The position numbers and the translations under genes were made by a program. A stretch of DNA of 64,000 nt from Oleomonas cavernae (GTDB lineage: Bacteria; Pseudomonadota; Alphaproteobacteria; Zavarziniales; Zavarziniaceae), in NCBI RefSeq assembly GCF_003590945.1, contig NZ_QYUK01000011.1:1640001-1704000 (forward strand), given 5' to 3'. Under the pieces are notes generated by a model that saw only the letters and a list, made by a program, of their open reading frames with translations, was not told the DNA's origin and ran no database searches. This document shows, in pieces, positions 24,110 to 32,325 of the stretch (positions are counted from its first letter, which is position 1; each line of letters begins with the position of its first letter).

Positions 24110-24936
24110 ATGCGTGTCTGGTTCATCACCGGGGCCTCCCGCGGTTTCGGCGCCCTGATCACGAAGGAAGCCCTGGCCGCCGGCGACGCCGTGGTCGCCA
24201 CCGCCCGCAACGCCCGCGACCTGGCCACCCGGTTCGGCGACCACCCCAACCTGCTGGCCGCGGCGCTGGATGTAACCCGGCAGGACCAAGCCTTTGCCGC
24301 CGCCGAGGCGGCGGTGAAGCGCTTCGGGCGCATCGATGTCCTGGTCAACAATGCCGGCTACGGCCTGCTCAGCGCCGTCGAGGAGGCCAGCGCGGCCGAG
24401 GTCGAGGGGGTGTTCGCCACCAATGTCTTCGGCCTGCTCAACGTGACCCGGGCGGTGCTGCCGGTGATGCGGCGCCAGCGCGCCGGCCATGTCATCAATA
24501 TCTCGTCGATCGGCGGCTACAGCGCCTACCCCGGCTGGGCGTCTATGGGGCCACCAAATTCGCCGTCGAAGGCCTGACCGAGGCGCTGAGCGCCGAACTC
24601 GCACCCTTAGGGATCAAGGCGACGGTGGTCGAACCCGGCTTCTTCCGCACCGATTTCCTCGACGGCCAGTCGCTGTCGGTGGCCGAGCCGATCGCCGACT
24701 ATGCCGAAACCGTGGGCGTTACCCGAGATCTGGCCGGCCGGTACAACCATGCCCAGCCCGGCGACCCGGCCAGGCTGGCCAAGGCGATGATCATCCTGGT
24801 CAATGCCGAGCAGCCGCCCGCCCGCCTGCCCCTGGGCAGCGACACGGTCGCCCGCATCACGGCCAAGAACGACCATGTCGCGGCCGAAATGGCGGCGTGG
24901 CGCGACCTGGCCGTCTCGACCGACGGCGCCTGGTAA
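24110..24936 (+). pseudogene. Short-chain dehydrogenase/reductase, frameshifted
   Basis: Start ATG 24110 after an AAGAAGGA Shine-Dalgarno. The first part has FITGASRGFGALITKEAL (residues 4-21), VLVNNAGYGLLSAVEEAS (near 80) and INISSIGGYSAYPGW (near 130). At GGG 24537-24539 the frame breaks; with one more G the protein reads GVYGATKFAVEGLTEAL and continues into VVEPGFFRTDFL to the stop at 24936, giving about 276 aa. The YxxxK catalytic pair falls just after the break. The flanks are well kept, so a lost base in sequencing is the simplest reading. LysR at 23087 is the likely regulator. Confidence 0.82.
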
Positions 24937-25087
24937 CAGCGGCCAGCCCGCAAGCCCTTGCAAAACCTGGGTTTGCGGGCGGCGGATCGGACAAAATCCG
25001 GCCCGCCCCTTGGTCTGCCCCTTGCCATGCCCATATACCGGGCTGAGCCGACCGGGATACCGGCGGCCAGCAAGAGGAGATGCGGGT

Positions 25088-25282
25088 ATGAGACTTCAGG
25101 GCATTCTGGGTGCGGTGACCGCCGCCCTGCTCCTGTTCCTCGTCCTGTCCTTTGCCGCCAGCATCGTGATCGCCCTGGCCATCGCAATCCCCGTGTTGCT
25201 GCTGCTGGGCGCCCTCTTCGGCAAGCCCACGGTGGTGCGCGTCGTGCGGCCCGGTGGCCGGATCATCGATCACGAACCGTAA
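25088..25282 (+). CDS. Small membrane protein of unknown function
   Basis: 64 aa, with one long hydrophobic region (residues about 5-46, perhaps two helices: AVTAALLLFLVLSFAAS and VIALAIAIPVLLLLGALFG) and a basic tail VVRVVRPGGRIIDHEP. A Shine-Dalgarno AGAGGAGA precedes ATG 25088. No family recognised. Confidence 0.6.
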   Translation: MRLQGILGAVTAALLLFLVLSFAASIVIALAIAIPVLLLLGALFGKPTVVRVVRPGGRIIDHEP

Positions 25283-25305
25283 GATGCCCGGGGCTTGGCC
25301 GCTCG

Positions 25306-25476
25306 CTAGTCCGGCGGTACTTCCGGCGGGTACTCGTCAGGCATTTCCTGGTCGGGATTATCCTCGTCCGGCGCCGGCGGCGGGATCTCGATCGGCAGAT
25401 CCTCGTCGGGGCGCGGGTCGGGCGGTGCCTTGGTGCCCGGCACGCACAAGGCGCCTGGAGTCGAGTCCATGGACAT
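25306..25476 (-). CDS. Short proline- and acid-rich protein
   Basis: 56 aa from ATG 25476, with GAGGA eight bases upstream. After MSMDSTPGALCVPG the sequence is almost only Pro, Asp and Glu (PDPRPDEDLPIEIPPPAPDEDNP). It is likely disordered. It is a short open frame with a plausible ribosome site but no recognised family, so it may not be a real gene. Confidence 0.35.
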   Translation of the reverse strand: MSMDSTPGALCVPGTKAPPDPRPDEDLPIEIPPPAPDEDNPDQEMPDEYPPEVPPD

Positions 25477-25617
25477 TTTCTGATCCTCGTCCTGCCGTCC
25501 ACAGATCAACCACGGATGCCACCGAGGGTTCCGTTGACGGCCGGCACCGGCGATAGGGCTTGTTCTTATTTTGTTCTCGTGAGAAGAATGGCTTCGATCC
25601 GCTTTAAGGAATGAGCC

Positions 25618-25863
25618 ATGGCCCGCGAAACCCTCCACATCGTGCAATCCTTCAACCCCGGCGCGCGCGGCTCGCTGCGGGCCGATCCGCCGGTGCAGGT
25701 GTCCTCGGCCGACTGCGCCCGCCGCATGGCCGAGAAGCTTTCGGCCTCCAAGCTGGGCGTCGTCGCCTTCTCGGCCACCGGCGACCTCGACGCCGGCGAT
25801 TTCGACGACCGCCCGGCCATCCACTTCAAGGCCGGGCGCCTGCCGATCGAATTCGACGATTGA
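25618..25863 (+). CDS. Conserved-looking small protein of unknown function
   Basis: 81 aa, soluble, from ATG 25618 after AAGGAATGAGCC. Sequence such as LHIVQSFNPGARGSLRAD, SADCARRMAEKLSASKLGVVAFSATGDLDAGDFDD has balanced composition and good coding bias. No known domain is seen. Confidence 0.6.
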   Translation: MARETLHIVQSFNPGARGSLRADPPVQVSSADCARRMAEKLSASKLGVVAFSATGDLDAGDFDDRPAIHFKAGRLPIEFDD

Positions 25864-25954
25864 TCCGATCCCCTTGCGCTGTGACCATGCTCACTGTGGC
25901 GGCGGCGCTCGCCTGCTAGGCTTTGGTCTACAGTGGCTTTTGGGGGATCAAGCG

Positions 25955-26419
25955 ATGACGCAACAATCAGTGCAAGTGGCAGCCGAGGGGCCTGTCGGGA
26001 TCGGCGGCTGGCTGATCCTGCCGATCATCGGCCTGATCGGCTCGTGCCTTCTCACCGGCTACAGCCTCCTGCAGTCGCTGCCCGACATCGAGGCTCTGAT
26101 GGCGGCCACGGACCTGCCGGAGGGCCTCTACACCTTCGTCCTGATCGAGCTGGCGGCGAATGTCGCCTTGATCGTGCTGGCGCTCGGCACCCTCGCTCGG
26201 CTGTTTGCCAAGAGCCGCCGGTTTCCCGCGACCTATATTTCCTGGCTGGTGTTCTCGCTCGTCGTCGTCGTTGGCGACACTCTGGTCGCCACGCTGGTCT
26301 TCGACATCGCAAGCGATGACCAGTCGATCAAGGACATCGTGCGCACCGTGGCCGCCTGCGCCATCTGGATCCCCTACACCCTGGTCTCGGTGCGGGTGAA
26401 AAACACCTTCGTCCACTAA
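25955..26419 (+). CDS. DUF2569-type membrane protein
   Basis: 154 aa with four hydrophobic segments: GIGGWLILPIIGLIGSCLLTGYSL, FVLIELAANVALIVLALGTLA, YISWLVFSLVVVVGDTLVATLVF and TVAACAIWIPYTLVS. The GGWLILPIIGLI start and the WIPYTLVSVRVKNTFV end are characteristic of the DUF2569 family. Function unknown. Start ATG 25955; an alpha/beta hydrolase follows 25 bases after the stop. Confidence 0.75.
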   Translation: MTQQSVQVAAEGPVGIGGWLILPIIGLIGSCLLTGYSLLQSLPDIEALMAATDLPEGLYTFVLIELAANVALIVLALGTLARLFAKSRRFPATYISWLVFSLVVVVGDTLVATLVFDIASDDQSIKDIVRTVAACAIWIPYTLVSVRVKNTFVH

Positions 26420-26444
26420 CGGGGAGGCGAATATCCGCTCGTCT

Positions 26445-27254
26445 GTGACCAGAAAGCTGTTCTACGCCCTGGGCGGCGGCGCAGCGATCTACCTTGTCCT
26501 ATGCGGCCTGATGTTCGCCTTCCAGCGCTCGTTGCAATATTTTCCCGATCAGGCGCCCATGGACCCGGCGGCTGTGGGCCTTCCTTCGATCATGGCGGAG
26601 ACGCTGGCGACACCCGATGGCGAACGGCTGGTCGTTTGGTGGTCGCCGCCGACCGATCCGGGCAAACCCAGTTTCCTCTACCTCCACGGCAACGGTGCCA
26701 ACCTGATGGCCCGGGCGCCGCACCTGCGCCGCCTGATCGCGGACGGCAACGGCCTGCTGGCGGTCAGTTGGCGCGGCTATGGCGGCTCGACCGGTGCATC
26801 GACCGAGGCGGGCTTCCTGGTCGACGCTCAGACCGCCTATGCCGCCCTCGCCGCCAGGGTCGACCCCGCGCGGCTGGTAATCGTCGGTGAATCGATCGGC
26901 ACCGGCATCGCCGCGCGGCTGGCAGCGGAAACCAGGCCCGCCGGTTTGATCCTCGATTCGAGTTTCACCTCGACAGCGGACATCGCCGCCACGCTCTATC
27001 CCTGGCTGCCCGTCCGCCTGCTGATGCTCGATCAATTTCGGGCCGACCTGGCCGCCCCGAATATCGAGGCACCGGTGTTGCAACTGCATTGCCGGGACGA
27101 TCCGGTTACCCCATTGGCCCTGGCCGCCAGCCTCCAGCCTTTGTTTCGCAACGCCCGCCCCATGATCATCGTCGAGGACCGCTGCCACACCGTTCCCCTC
27201 GACGATTTCGACGCGGCCGTCCGGGCCTTCGTCGCGCAACTGCCAAGCGGATAG
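26445..27254 (+). CDS. Membrane-anchored alpha/beta hydrolase (Bem46-like)
   Basis: 269 aa from GTG 26445. One N-terminal membrane helix (FYALGGGAAIYLVLCGLMFAF) and then FQRSLQYFPD, a typical start for this group. The fold shows FLYLHGNGANLMARA (oxyanion region near residue 77), SWRGYGGSTG near residue 108, nucleophile elbow VIVGESIGTGIAA near residue 145 (Ser148), an Asp in LHCRDDPVTPLA near residue 216 and His in EDRCHTVPLDDF near residue 246. The catalytic triad is complete. Substrate unknown. Confidence 0.85.
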   Translation: MTRKLFYALGGGAAIYLVLCGLMFAFQRSLQYFPDQAPMDPAAVGLPSIMAETLATPDGERLVVWWSPPTDPGKPSFLYLHGNGANLMARAPHLRRLIADGNGLLAVSWRGYGGSTGASTEAGFLVDAQTAYAALAARVDPARLVIVGESIGTGIAARLAAETRPAGLILDSSFTSTADIAATLYPWLPVRLLMLDQFRADLAAPNIEAPVLQLHCRDDPVTPLALAASLQPLFRNARPMIIVEDRCHTVPLDDFDAAVRAFVAQLPSG

Positions 27255-27334
27255 GCCCGCATCACATCGGCGGGCGGGCGTGCGATGATGGTTGCCCCGG
27301 AGTCAGGTGGCGACCGGCGCGCACGAGGAGTGGC

Positions 27335-29215
27335 ATGGCAGATCGGACAACCGGCCGCGGCGCCGCCGCAGCGCCACCACCCGCCCGGTCCCTGAAAGAG
27401 CGGTTCGGCGCGCTCAGGAACCTGCCGGCCTTCTTCGCCCTGGTCTGGCGCACCAGCCCGTTCCTGACCACGGCGTCGCTGACGCTGCGCCTGGTGCGGG
27501 CGCTGGTGCCGATCGTCAGCCTTTATATCGGCAAGCTGATCATCGACGAGGTGGTCGTGCTGGTGCAGCGGCCGGACAATCCCGACACCCTGCGGGCCTG
27601 GCTCGACAGCGGCCTGATCGACCGGCTGGTGTGGCTGCTGGCCGCGGAATTCGCCCTGGCGATTGCAACCGACGTGCTGGGCCGCATCGTCGCGCTGATC
27701 GACAATCTCCTGTCGCAGCGGGTCAGCAACGCCTCCAGCCTCCGCCTGATGGAACATGCGGCGACCCTGGATCTCGAAGATTTCGAGGATGCCGAATTCC
27801 AGGACCGGCTGGAGCGGGCGCGGCGCCAGGCCAGCGGCCGGATGACCCTGATGGGCCAATTGTTCGGCCAGGTCCAGGACATCGTCACCGTGGTCAGCTT
27901 CGGCGCCGGCCTCATCTTCTATGCCCCCTGGCTGATCGTGCTCCTCGTCGTGGCCCTGGTGCCCGCCTTCCTGGGCGAGGCCTATTTCAACGCCCAGAGC
28001 TATTCGCTCGACTTTGTCCGCACCCAGGAACGCCGCGAGCTCGACTATCTGCGCCTGACCGCGGCCAGCGTGGAGACGGCCAAGGAGGTGAAGATCTTCG
28101 GCCTGCACGGCTTCCTGATCGAGCGCTATCGCCGCCTGGCCGATGCCCTCTATGCCGCCAGCCGGCGCCTGGCCGTGCGCCGGGCCGCCTGGGGCGGGGT
28201 GCTGACCGCGATCGGCACCATCGGCTATTACCTCGCCTATGCCTATATCGCCTGGCGGACCTTGAGCGGCGACTTCAGCGTGGGCGACCTGACCTTCCTG
28301 GCCGGCTCGTTCCTGCGCCTGCGCGGCCTGCTCGAAGGCCTGCTGTCCGGGCTCTCCACCACCGCGGCCCAGGCCCTCTATGTCGACGACCTGTTTTCCT
28401 TCTTTGCCCTTCGGCCCAAGATCCGCTCGCCCGAAGGCGCCCTGCCCTTCCCCGAGCCGATCCGCCACGGCTTCAGCTTCGAGGACGTGGGCTTCCGCTA
28501 TCCAGGCGCCCGGCGCTGGGCGGTGCGGCATCTCAGCTTCACGCTCAAGGCCGGCGAGGTGCTGGCCCTGGTGGGCGAGAACGGCGCCGGCAAGACCACC
28601 CTGGTGAAGCTCTTAACCCGCCTCTACGACCCCAGCGAGGGCCGCATCCTGCTCGACGGGCGTGACCTGCGCGATTACGATCTCGCCGCCCTGCGCGGCA
28701 ACATGGGCGTGATCTTCCAGGATTTCGTCCGCTACAACCTCAACGCCGGCGAGAATATCGCGGTCGGCCGGATCGAGGCCCGGCACGAGCGCCCCCGGAT
28801 CGAGGAGGCGGCAAGGCGCAGCCGCGCCGACGACGTCATCGCCAAGCTGCCGGCGGGCCTCGATCAGATGGTGGGCAAGCGCTTCCGCAACGGGGTGGAA
28901 CTGTCGGGCGGCGAATGGCAGAAGGTCGCCATCGCCCGGGCCTATATGCGCGACGCCCAGGTGCTGATCCTGGACGAGCCGACGGCGGCGCTCGACGCCC
29001 GGGCCGAATTCGAGGTGTTCCAGCGCTTCAAGGAACTCAGCGCCGGCAAGACCGCCATCCTGATCTCCCACCGCTTCTCCAGCGTGCGCATGGCCGACCG
29101 CATCCTGGTGCTGGCCGACGGCAAGGTGGAAGCCGCCGGCACCCACGAGGAACTCATCGCCCGCCCCGGCCGCTACGCGGAACTGTTCGAGTTGCAGGCG
29201 GCGGGGTACCGGTAG
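27335..29215 (+). CDS. ABC transporter, fused permease and ATP-binding protein (half exporter)
   Basis: 626 aa. About six membrane helices in residues 30-330 (LIVLLVVALVPAF and others), then an ATPase domain: Walker A GENGAGKTTLVKLL near residue 413, signature LSGGEWQKVAIARAYM near residue 523, Walker B VLILDEPTAALD near residue 543, H-loop ISHRFSSVRMADRI near 574. It would work as a homodimer or with a partner; the cargo is unknown (lipid, peptide or drug). ATG 27335 follows GAGGAG. Nothing nearby hints at the substrate. Confidence 0.9.
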   Translation: MADRTTGRGAAAAPPPARSLKERFGALRNLPAFFALVWRTSPFLTTASLTLRLVRALVPIVSLYIGKLIIDEVVVLVQRPDNPDTLRAWLDSGLIDRLVWLLAAEFALAIATDVLGRIVALIDNLLSQRVSNASSLRLMEHAATLDLEDFEDAEFQDRLERARRQASGRMTLMGQLFGQVQDIVTVVSFGAGLIFYAPWLIVLLVVALVPAFLGEAYFNAQSYSLDFVRTQERRELDYLRLTAASVETAKEVKIFGLHGFLIERYRRLADALYAASRRLAVRRAAWGGVLTAIGTIGYYLAYAYIAWRTLSGDFSVGDLTFLAGSFLRLRGLLEGLLSGLSTTAAQALYVDDLFSFFALRPKIRSPEGALPFPEPIRHGFSFEDVGFRYPGARRWAVRHLSFTLKAGEVLALVGENGAGKTTLVKLLTRLYDPSEGRILLDGRDLRDYDLAALRGNMGVIFQDFVRYNLNAGENIAVGRIEARHERPRIEEAARRSRADDVIAKLPAGLDQMVGKRFRNGVELSGGEWQKVAIARAYMRDAQVLILDEPTAALDARAEFEVFQRFKELSAGKTAILISHRFSSVRMADRILVLADGKVEAAGTHEELIARPGRYAELFELQAAGYR

Positions 29216-29282
29216 GGCGCGAGGCCTGACGGATGATACCCGCTTGAGACACCTGGATTGTCGCGTCGTCCCTGCCCTTGAT

Positions 29283-29391
29283 CGTCATGACCGGGCTTGT
29301 CCCGGTCATCCACGTCGGGCCGCAGCCCATATCGTCGCCAGTTACGGCAGCTTCACGACGTGGATGGCCGGGACTTCGCCCGGCCATGACG
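29283..29391. repeat. Palindromic intergenic repeat, family C
   Basis: CGTCATGACCGGGCTTGTCCCGGTCATCCACGTCG and, 25 bases later on the opposite strand, an imperfect match (CGACGTGGATGGCCGGGACTTCGCCCGGCCATGACG). Each half also folds on itself. It shares the CGTCAT ends with family B but its stem is different. It lies between the ABC transporter stop and the convergent higA-like gene, where it may act as a bidirectional terminator. Confidence 0.75.
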
Positions 29392-29430
29392 AAAGAGAGC
29401 CGGCCAGGCCCAATTCGTCGGCCCCTTCGA

Positions 29431-29724
29431 TCACGCCGCGCGCGGCTGGATCTCGTCGATCACCGCCGCCTGCGCCTCGCCCTGCGTGGCGAGGTCGTAC
29501 TTCGACTGCATGTTCATGAACCACTGCGGATCGACGCCGAAGAACTTGCCCAGGCGCAGGGCGATGCTGGCGGTGATGCCCTGGCGGCCGTGGCAGATCT
29601 CGTTGATCCGGCTACGCGGCACATGGATGGACTTGGCCAGCGCATAGACCGACAGGCCCATGGGATCGAGGAATTCACTCTTCAGGATTTCGCCTGGATG
29701 GGGCAGCGGAATGTCACGGGCCAT
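29431..29724 (-). CDS. higA: HigA-family antitoxin (XRE-type), apparently without toxin
   Basis: 97 aa. PLPHPGEILKSEFLDPMGLSVYALAKSIHVPRSRINEICHGRQGITASIALRLGKFFGVDPQWFMNMQ is the complete HigA/VapI-type DNA-binding domain (residues 6-75). In higBA operons the toxin HigB sits just upstream; here 29725-29864 has no HigB-like frame. So the protein is an orphan antitoxin or regulator. Start ATG 29724. A CGTAC-N9-GTACG inverted repeat lies 56 bases upstream. Confidence 0.85.
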   Translation of the reverse strand: MARDIPLPHPGEILKSEFLDPMGLSVYALAKSIHVPRSRINEICHGRQGITASIALRLGKFFGVDPQWFMNMQSKYDLATQGEAQAAVIDEIQPRAA

Positions 29725-29779
29725 GATGGCCTCCCTAACAAGGGCGTTGGGGGCCTTAACCTTGGGAGCGGAGCCAAGA

Positions 29780-29798
29780 CGTACAAATAAATAGTACG
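29780..29798. promoter_or_regulatory. Inverted repeat upstream of higA, candidate operator
   Basis: CGTAC AAATAAATA GTACG: five-base arms around an AT-rich centre, in the 140 bases between higA and the divergent gene at 29865. AT-rich in a GC-rich setting, so it may overlap the promoter. Short arms limit certainty. Confidence 0.4.
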
Positions 29799-29864
29799 CA
29801 CACCTCGTTCGCCATTTAGCATCCCGGCCCACGGCAGGCAATCTCCTCGTGTCACCCTGGCGCC

Positions 29865-30410
29865 ATGCTTGTATCCTGGCTCGACGAAAACCAGTCGGGG
29901 GCTACAGTGGGATCTCAACTCGCCAACTGCCCGCATTGCAATGCACCGCTCGCCCTGTCCTCGTCCCAGGCCGGCAACACGGCCTGCCCCGCCTGCGGCA
30001 AGCCCCTGCCGGCCGCGGCGGCAAGCGGCGGTACGTCGCGGAAACTGCTCTGGCTGATCCCGCTGGTCCTGCTGGCGGTCATGGCGGCCGGCTTCGTCGT
30101 CTACCTGAGGATGGGCACGCCCCTCCAGCAGGACGAGGCGGTCCGGGCCAATTTCGAGAAATCCTTCCTGGAAAGCTGCATCAAAAGCGCCGGCGGGACC
30201 CAGGAGCAGACGGCGGAGACGACGGCGCAGGTCCAGCGCTATTGCCAGTGCTCGCTGGACGAATTCAACCAGACGCTGACCGCCAAGCAGTGGTCGCTGG
30301 TCGACCTGCTGCCCGACATGCAGGGCGACCTGTCCGGCAATCCCGAACTGAAAGCAGAGCTGACCCGGATCACCGAGATCTGCGCGAAGCGGGTGAAGCC
30401 GCAGCAATAG
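29865..30410 (+). CDS. Zinc-ribbon membrane protein of unknown function
   Basis: 181 aa. Two cysteine pairs, CPHCNAPLAL and CPACGKPLP, form a zinc ribbon at about residues 22-47; a single membrane helix (LLWLIPLVLLAVMAAGFVVYLRM) lies near residues 60-82; the rest looks extracytoplasmic with cysteines in FLESCIKSAGG, RYCQCSLDEFNQ and TEICAKRV. The start could also be GTG 29907, just before the ribbon (GSQLANCPHC). No family is assigned. Confidence 0.65.
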   Translation: MLVSWLDENQSGATVGSQLANCPHCNAPLALSSSQAGNTACPACGKPLPAAAASGGTSRKLLWLIPLVLLAVMAAGFVVYLRMGTPLQQDEAVRANFEKSFLESCIKSAGGTQEQTAETTAQVQRYCQCSLDEFNQTLTAKQWSLVDLLPDMQGDLSGNPELKAELTRITEICAKRVKPQQ

Positions 30411-30441
30411 AAGATTGACGGTGTTTCAACAGCACCTCGCA

Positions 30442-30621
30442 ATGGCCGTCATCGCCGGCGGCAGGCTTGGACCGGACGCGGCCAATTTCGTGGCTGTCCT
30501 TGTCTTGATCGTCGCCTGTTTCATGGCCATGGCCTGGGGATTCCAGATAAACCGGGCCCTCGGCTGGGCGATCACCGCGGGGATCGGTGCTGCGATCTGG
30601 TGGTGGATCGCGCGGTGGTGA
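30442..30621 (+). CDS. Small two-helix membrane protein
   Basis: 59 aa from ATG 30442, or longer from GTG 30421. FVAVLVLIVACFMAMAWGF and GWAITAGIGAAIWWWIARW form two membrane helices. It directly follows the zinc-ribbon protein and converges on the macro-domain gene 12 bases away. No family recognised; the start is uncertain. Confidence 0.5.
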   Translation: MAVIAGGRLGPDAANFVAVLVLIVACFMAMAWGFQINRALGWAITAGIGAAIWWWIARW

Positions 30622-30633
30622 AGGCAACCGCCC

Positions 30634-31269
30634 CTATTGCAGCCGCCGCGGCCGATCGGTGTAGAGCAATTGGTGCCTCTCGCTGGCTTCTGCCCAGGAG
30701 GTTGGCAGGCGCGGCCTGCCGGCCAGATGCTCGTCGATCGCCGCCCGCATTTGCCGGGCACAGGTTTCCGGAGAGACCCGCCCCACACCCGTGCCAAGGC
30801 CGGGAAACGCCACGGCGTGAACATGGTCGGCAATCGGAACGCCGGCATGCGGGCCCTCGGCAAAGACGCCATGGCGGACAAGCAGCATCACCGCCTTGGC
30901 CACCAGATAGGGATTGACCGTTTCAGATCCCAGGGCCATCGGCACGCGCATGGTTGGCGCCGCGATCAGGTAAGGCTGCCGCGGATCGCCCGTCCCGACG
31001 ATCTCGGCACGGCCGATCAGCAGTTCGCCGTGATGCCTGGTCAAGATCGCGTGACGCACCCGGTCTTGAATCGCCGCGCCGAAATGCTCGAAGTAGAGCG
31101 CGTCGATCCCGCCATCCATAAAGCCGAAACTGTTGGCCGGGCTGACCACGGCATCGCAGGAAACGTCAAGGATCGAGCCGTGATGAACGCTGACATCGGT
31201 CAGGTCACCGCAATGCTTCGCCCACGCCTTGGCCAGGGCTTGATCCATGGCCGTGAGGATCAGCTTCAT
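30634..31269 (-). CDS. Macro domain (ADP-ribose-binding) protein
   Basis: 211 aa. ILDVSCDAVVSPANSFGFMDGGIDALYFEHFGAAIQDRV (residues about 36-74) is the macro-domain core with the N-S-F-G-x-M-D-G-G loop; GTGDPRQPYLIAAPTMRVPM and VAFPGLGTGVGRVSPETCARQM complete the ligand-binding loops. Such proteins bind ADP-ribose or remove it from proteins or nucleic acids. No ADP-ribosyltransferase is adjacent. Start ATG 31269. Confidence 0.88.
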   Translation of the reverse strand: MKLILTAMDQALAKAWAKHCGDLTDVSVHHGSILDVSCDAVVSPANSFGFMDGGIDALYFEHFGAAIQDRVRHAILTRHHGELLIGRAEIVGTGDPRQPYLIAAPTMRVPMALGSETVNPYLVAKAVMLLVRHGVFAEGPHAGVPIADHVHAVAFPGLGTGVGRVSPETCARQMRAAIDEHLAGRPRLPTSWAEASERHQLLYTDRPRRLQ

Positions 31270-31612
31270 CGATCCCGCCCCGCTGTTTCCGACAACGAAG
31301 TCTACCGGCGTGAGCCGCGAATGTCGCGTATTGGCGCCACCTTGCCTAGAATCTCTCCGTGTCATCTCAATGGAGTGACCACGATCTTGGTGTCTCACCC
31401 AAAGGGTGCAGTCGAGCCCATGGGATCCGGTCAGCAGCCGGTCGACAATTGACCGAAAGTACAATTGCCCGAATGACCGAAAGTACAATTGTCCGGCAAA
31501 ACTCGCCCAATTACCGTCCGCACACCGGGGGGATATTGCCTGCGAGGACCAGTATGGGGCCGCAGGACGGAGATTTTTTCTCCACGGCATCAACAACCGA
31601 TGGAGGAAATAC
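31270..31612. other. Intergenic stretch with two short direct repeats
   Basis: No convincing gene. It holds two copies of TGACCGAAAGTACAATTG (31450-31467 and 31474-31491), 24 bases apart, within a lower-GC patch. These repeats lie 120-165 bases before the DUF1097 gene and may be a regulator site. Confidence 0.5.
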
Positions 31613-32152
31613 ATGCCAATACTAACAGCTCTTGCAATCAGCATAGGGGCGCTCGGCGGTATCGCGACGTGGGCCTTTGTCGGCCCGCTCGCGGGGTTCG
31701 GGCTGCAGATATGGGCGGCCTTCGTCGCCTGGGCGGCCTACTACCATTCGGGCGGCAAGGCGGCTGCCCTCAAAAGCAATCTGCCGGCGCACATATTCGG
31801 TGCCTTCGTCGGCTGGGCCGCGCTGTTCGCCATCACGAAGCTGGCGGGTGCGCTCGGCGTGCCGCTTGCCGGCGGGCTGTGCGTGGGGATCGGCGCGGCC
31901 GCGATCGTGCTCGCCGCGAACCTGCCGCTGCTCGCCGGCATACCGTCGTCGGTCTACGGCTTCGGTTGCGTCGCCGGCTTCACGCTGCTTGCCGGCAAGC
32001 TGGAGTTGCTCACCGCGGCTTCCATCGTCGACAACCCGTTCATCAACATCGTCGTTTCGATGGCGATCGGTGCGCTGCTCGCCTTCGCCTCGGAAAAGAT
32101 CGGGACGGCGCTCGCCGCAAAGCCGGCCGCCGCCGGCGCCCCTGCTGCGTGA
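31613..32152 (+). CDS. DUF1097 inner-membrane protein
   Basis: 179 aa with five or six hydrophobic segments, starting ALAISIGALGGIATWAFVGPLAGFGLQIWAAFVAWAAYYHSGG, which is typical of the DUF1097 family (E. coli YcdZ-like). The alanine-rich tail (ALAAKPAAAGAPAA) is soluble. Start ATG 31613 after GGAGGAAAT. Function of the family is unknown. Confidence 0.82.
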   Translation: MPILTALAISIGALGGIATWAFVGPLAGFGLQIWAAFVAWAAYYHSGGKAAALKSNLPAHIFGAFVGWAALFAITKLAGALGVPLAGGLCVGIGAAAIVLAANLPLLAGIPSSVYGFGCVAGFTLLAGKLELLTAASIVDNPFINIVVSMAIGALLAFASEKIGTALAAKPAAAGAPAA

Positions 32153-32325
32153 GATGGCGACAGATGATCCGGCGCATCCGCGCCGGATCATCATCGGTTC
32201 TGCCGCAAAGTTTGATGCCAGACGCTAAACGGCGGGTTACGTCTGCTTTCTAAAAGCACGCCCCATTTAATGACTCTGTCTAGGGGTTCACTCCTGGACT
32301 GCACCCCCTCGGTGAGTCAGTCAAA

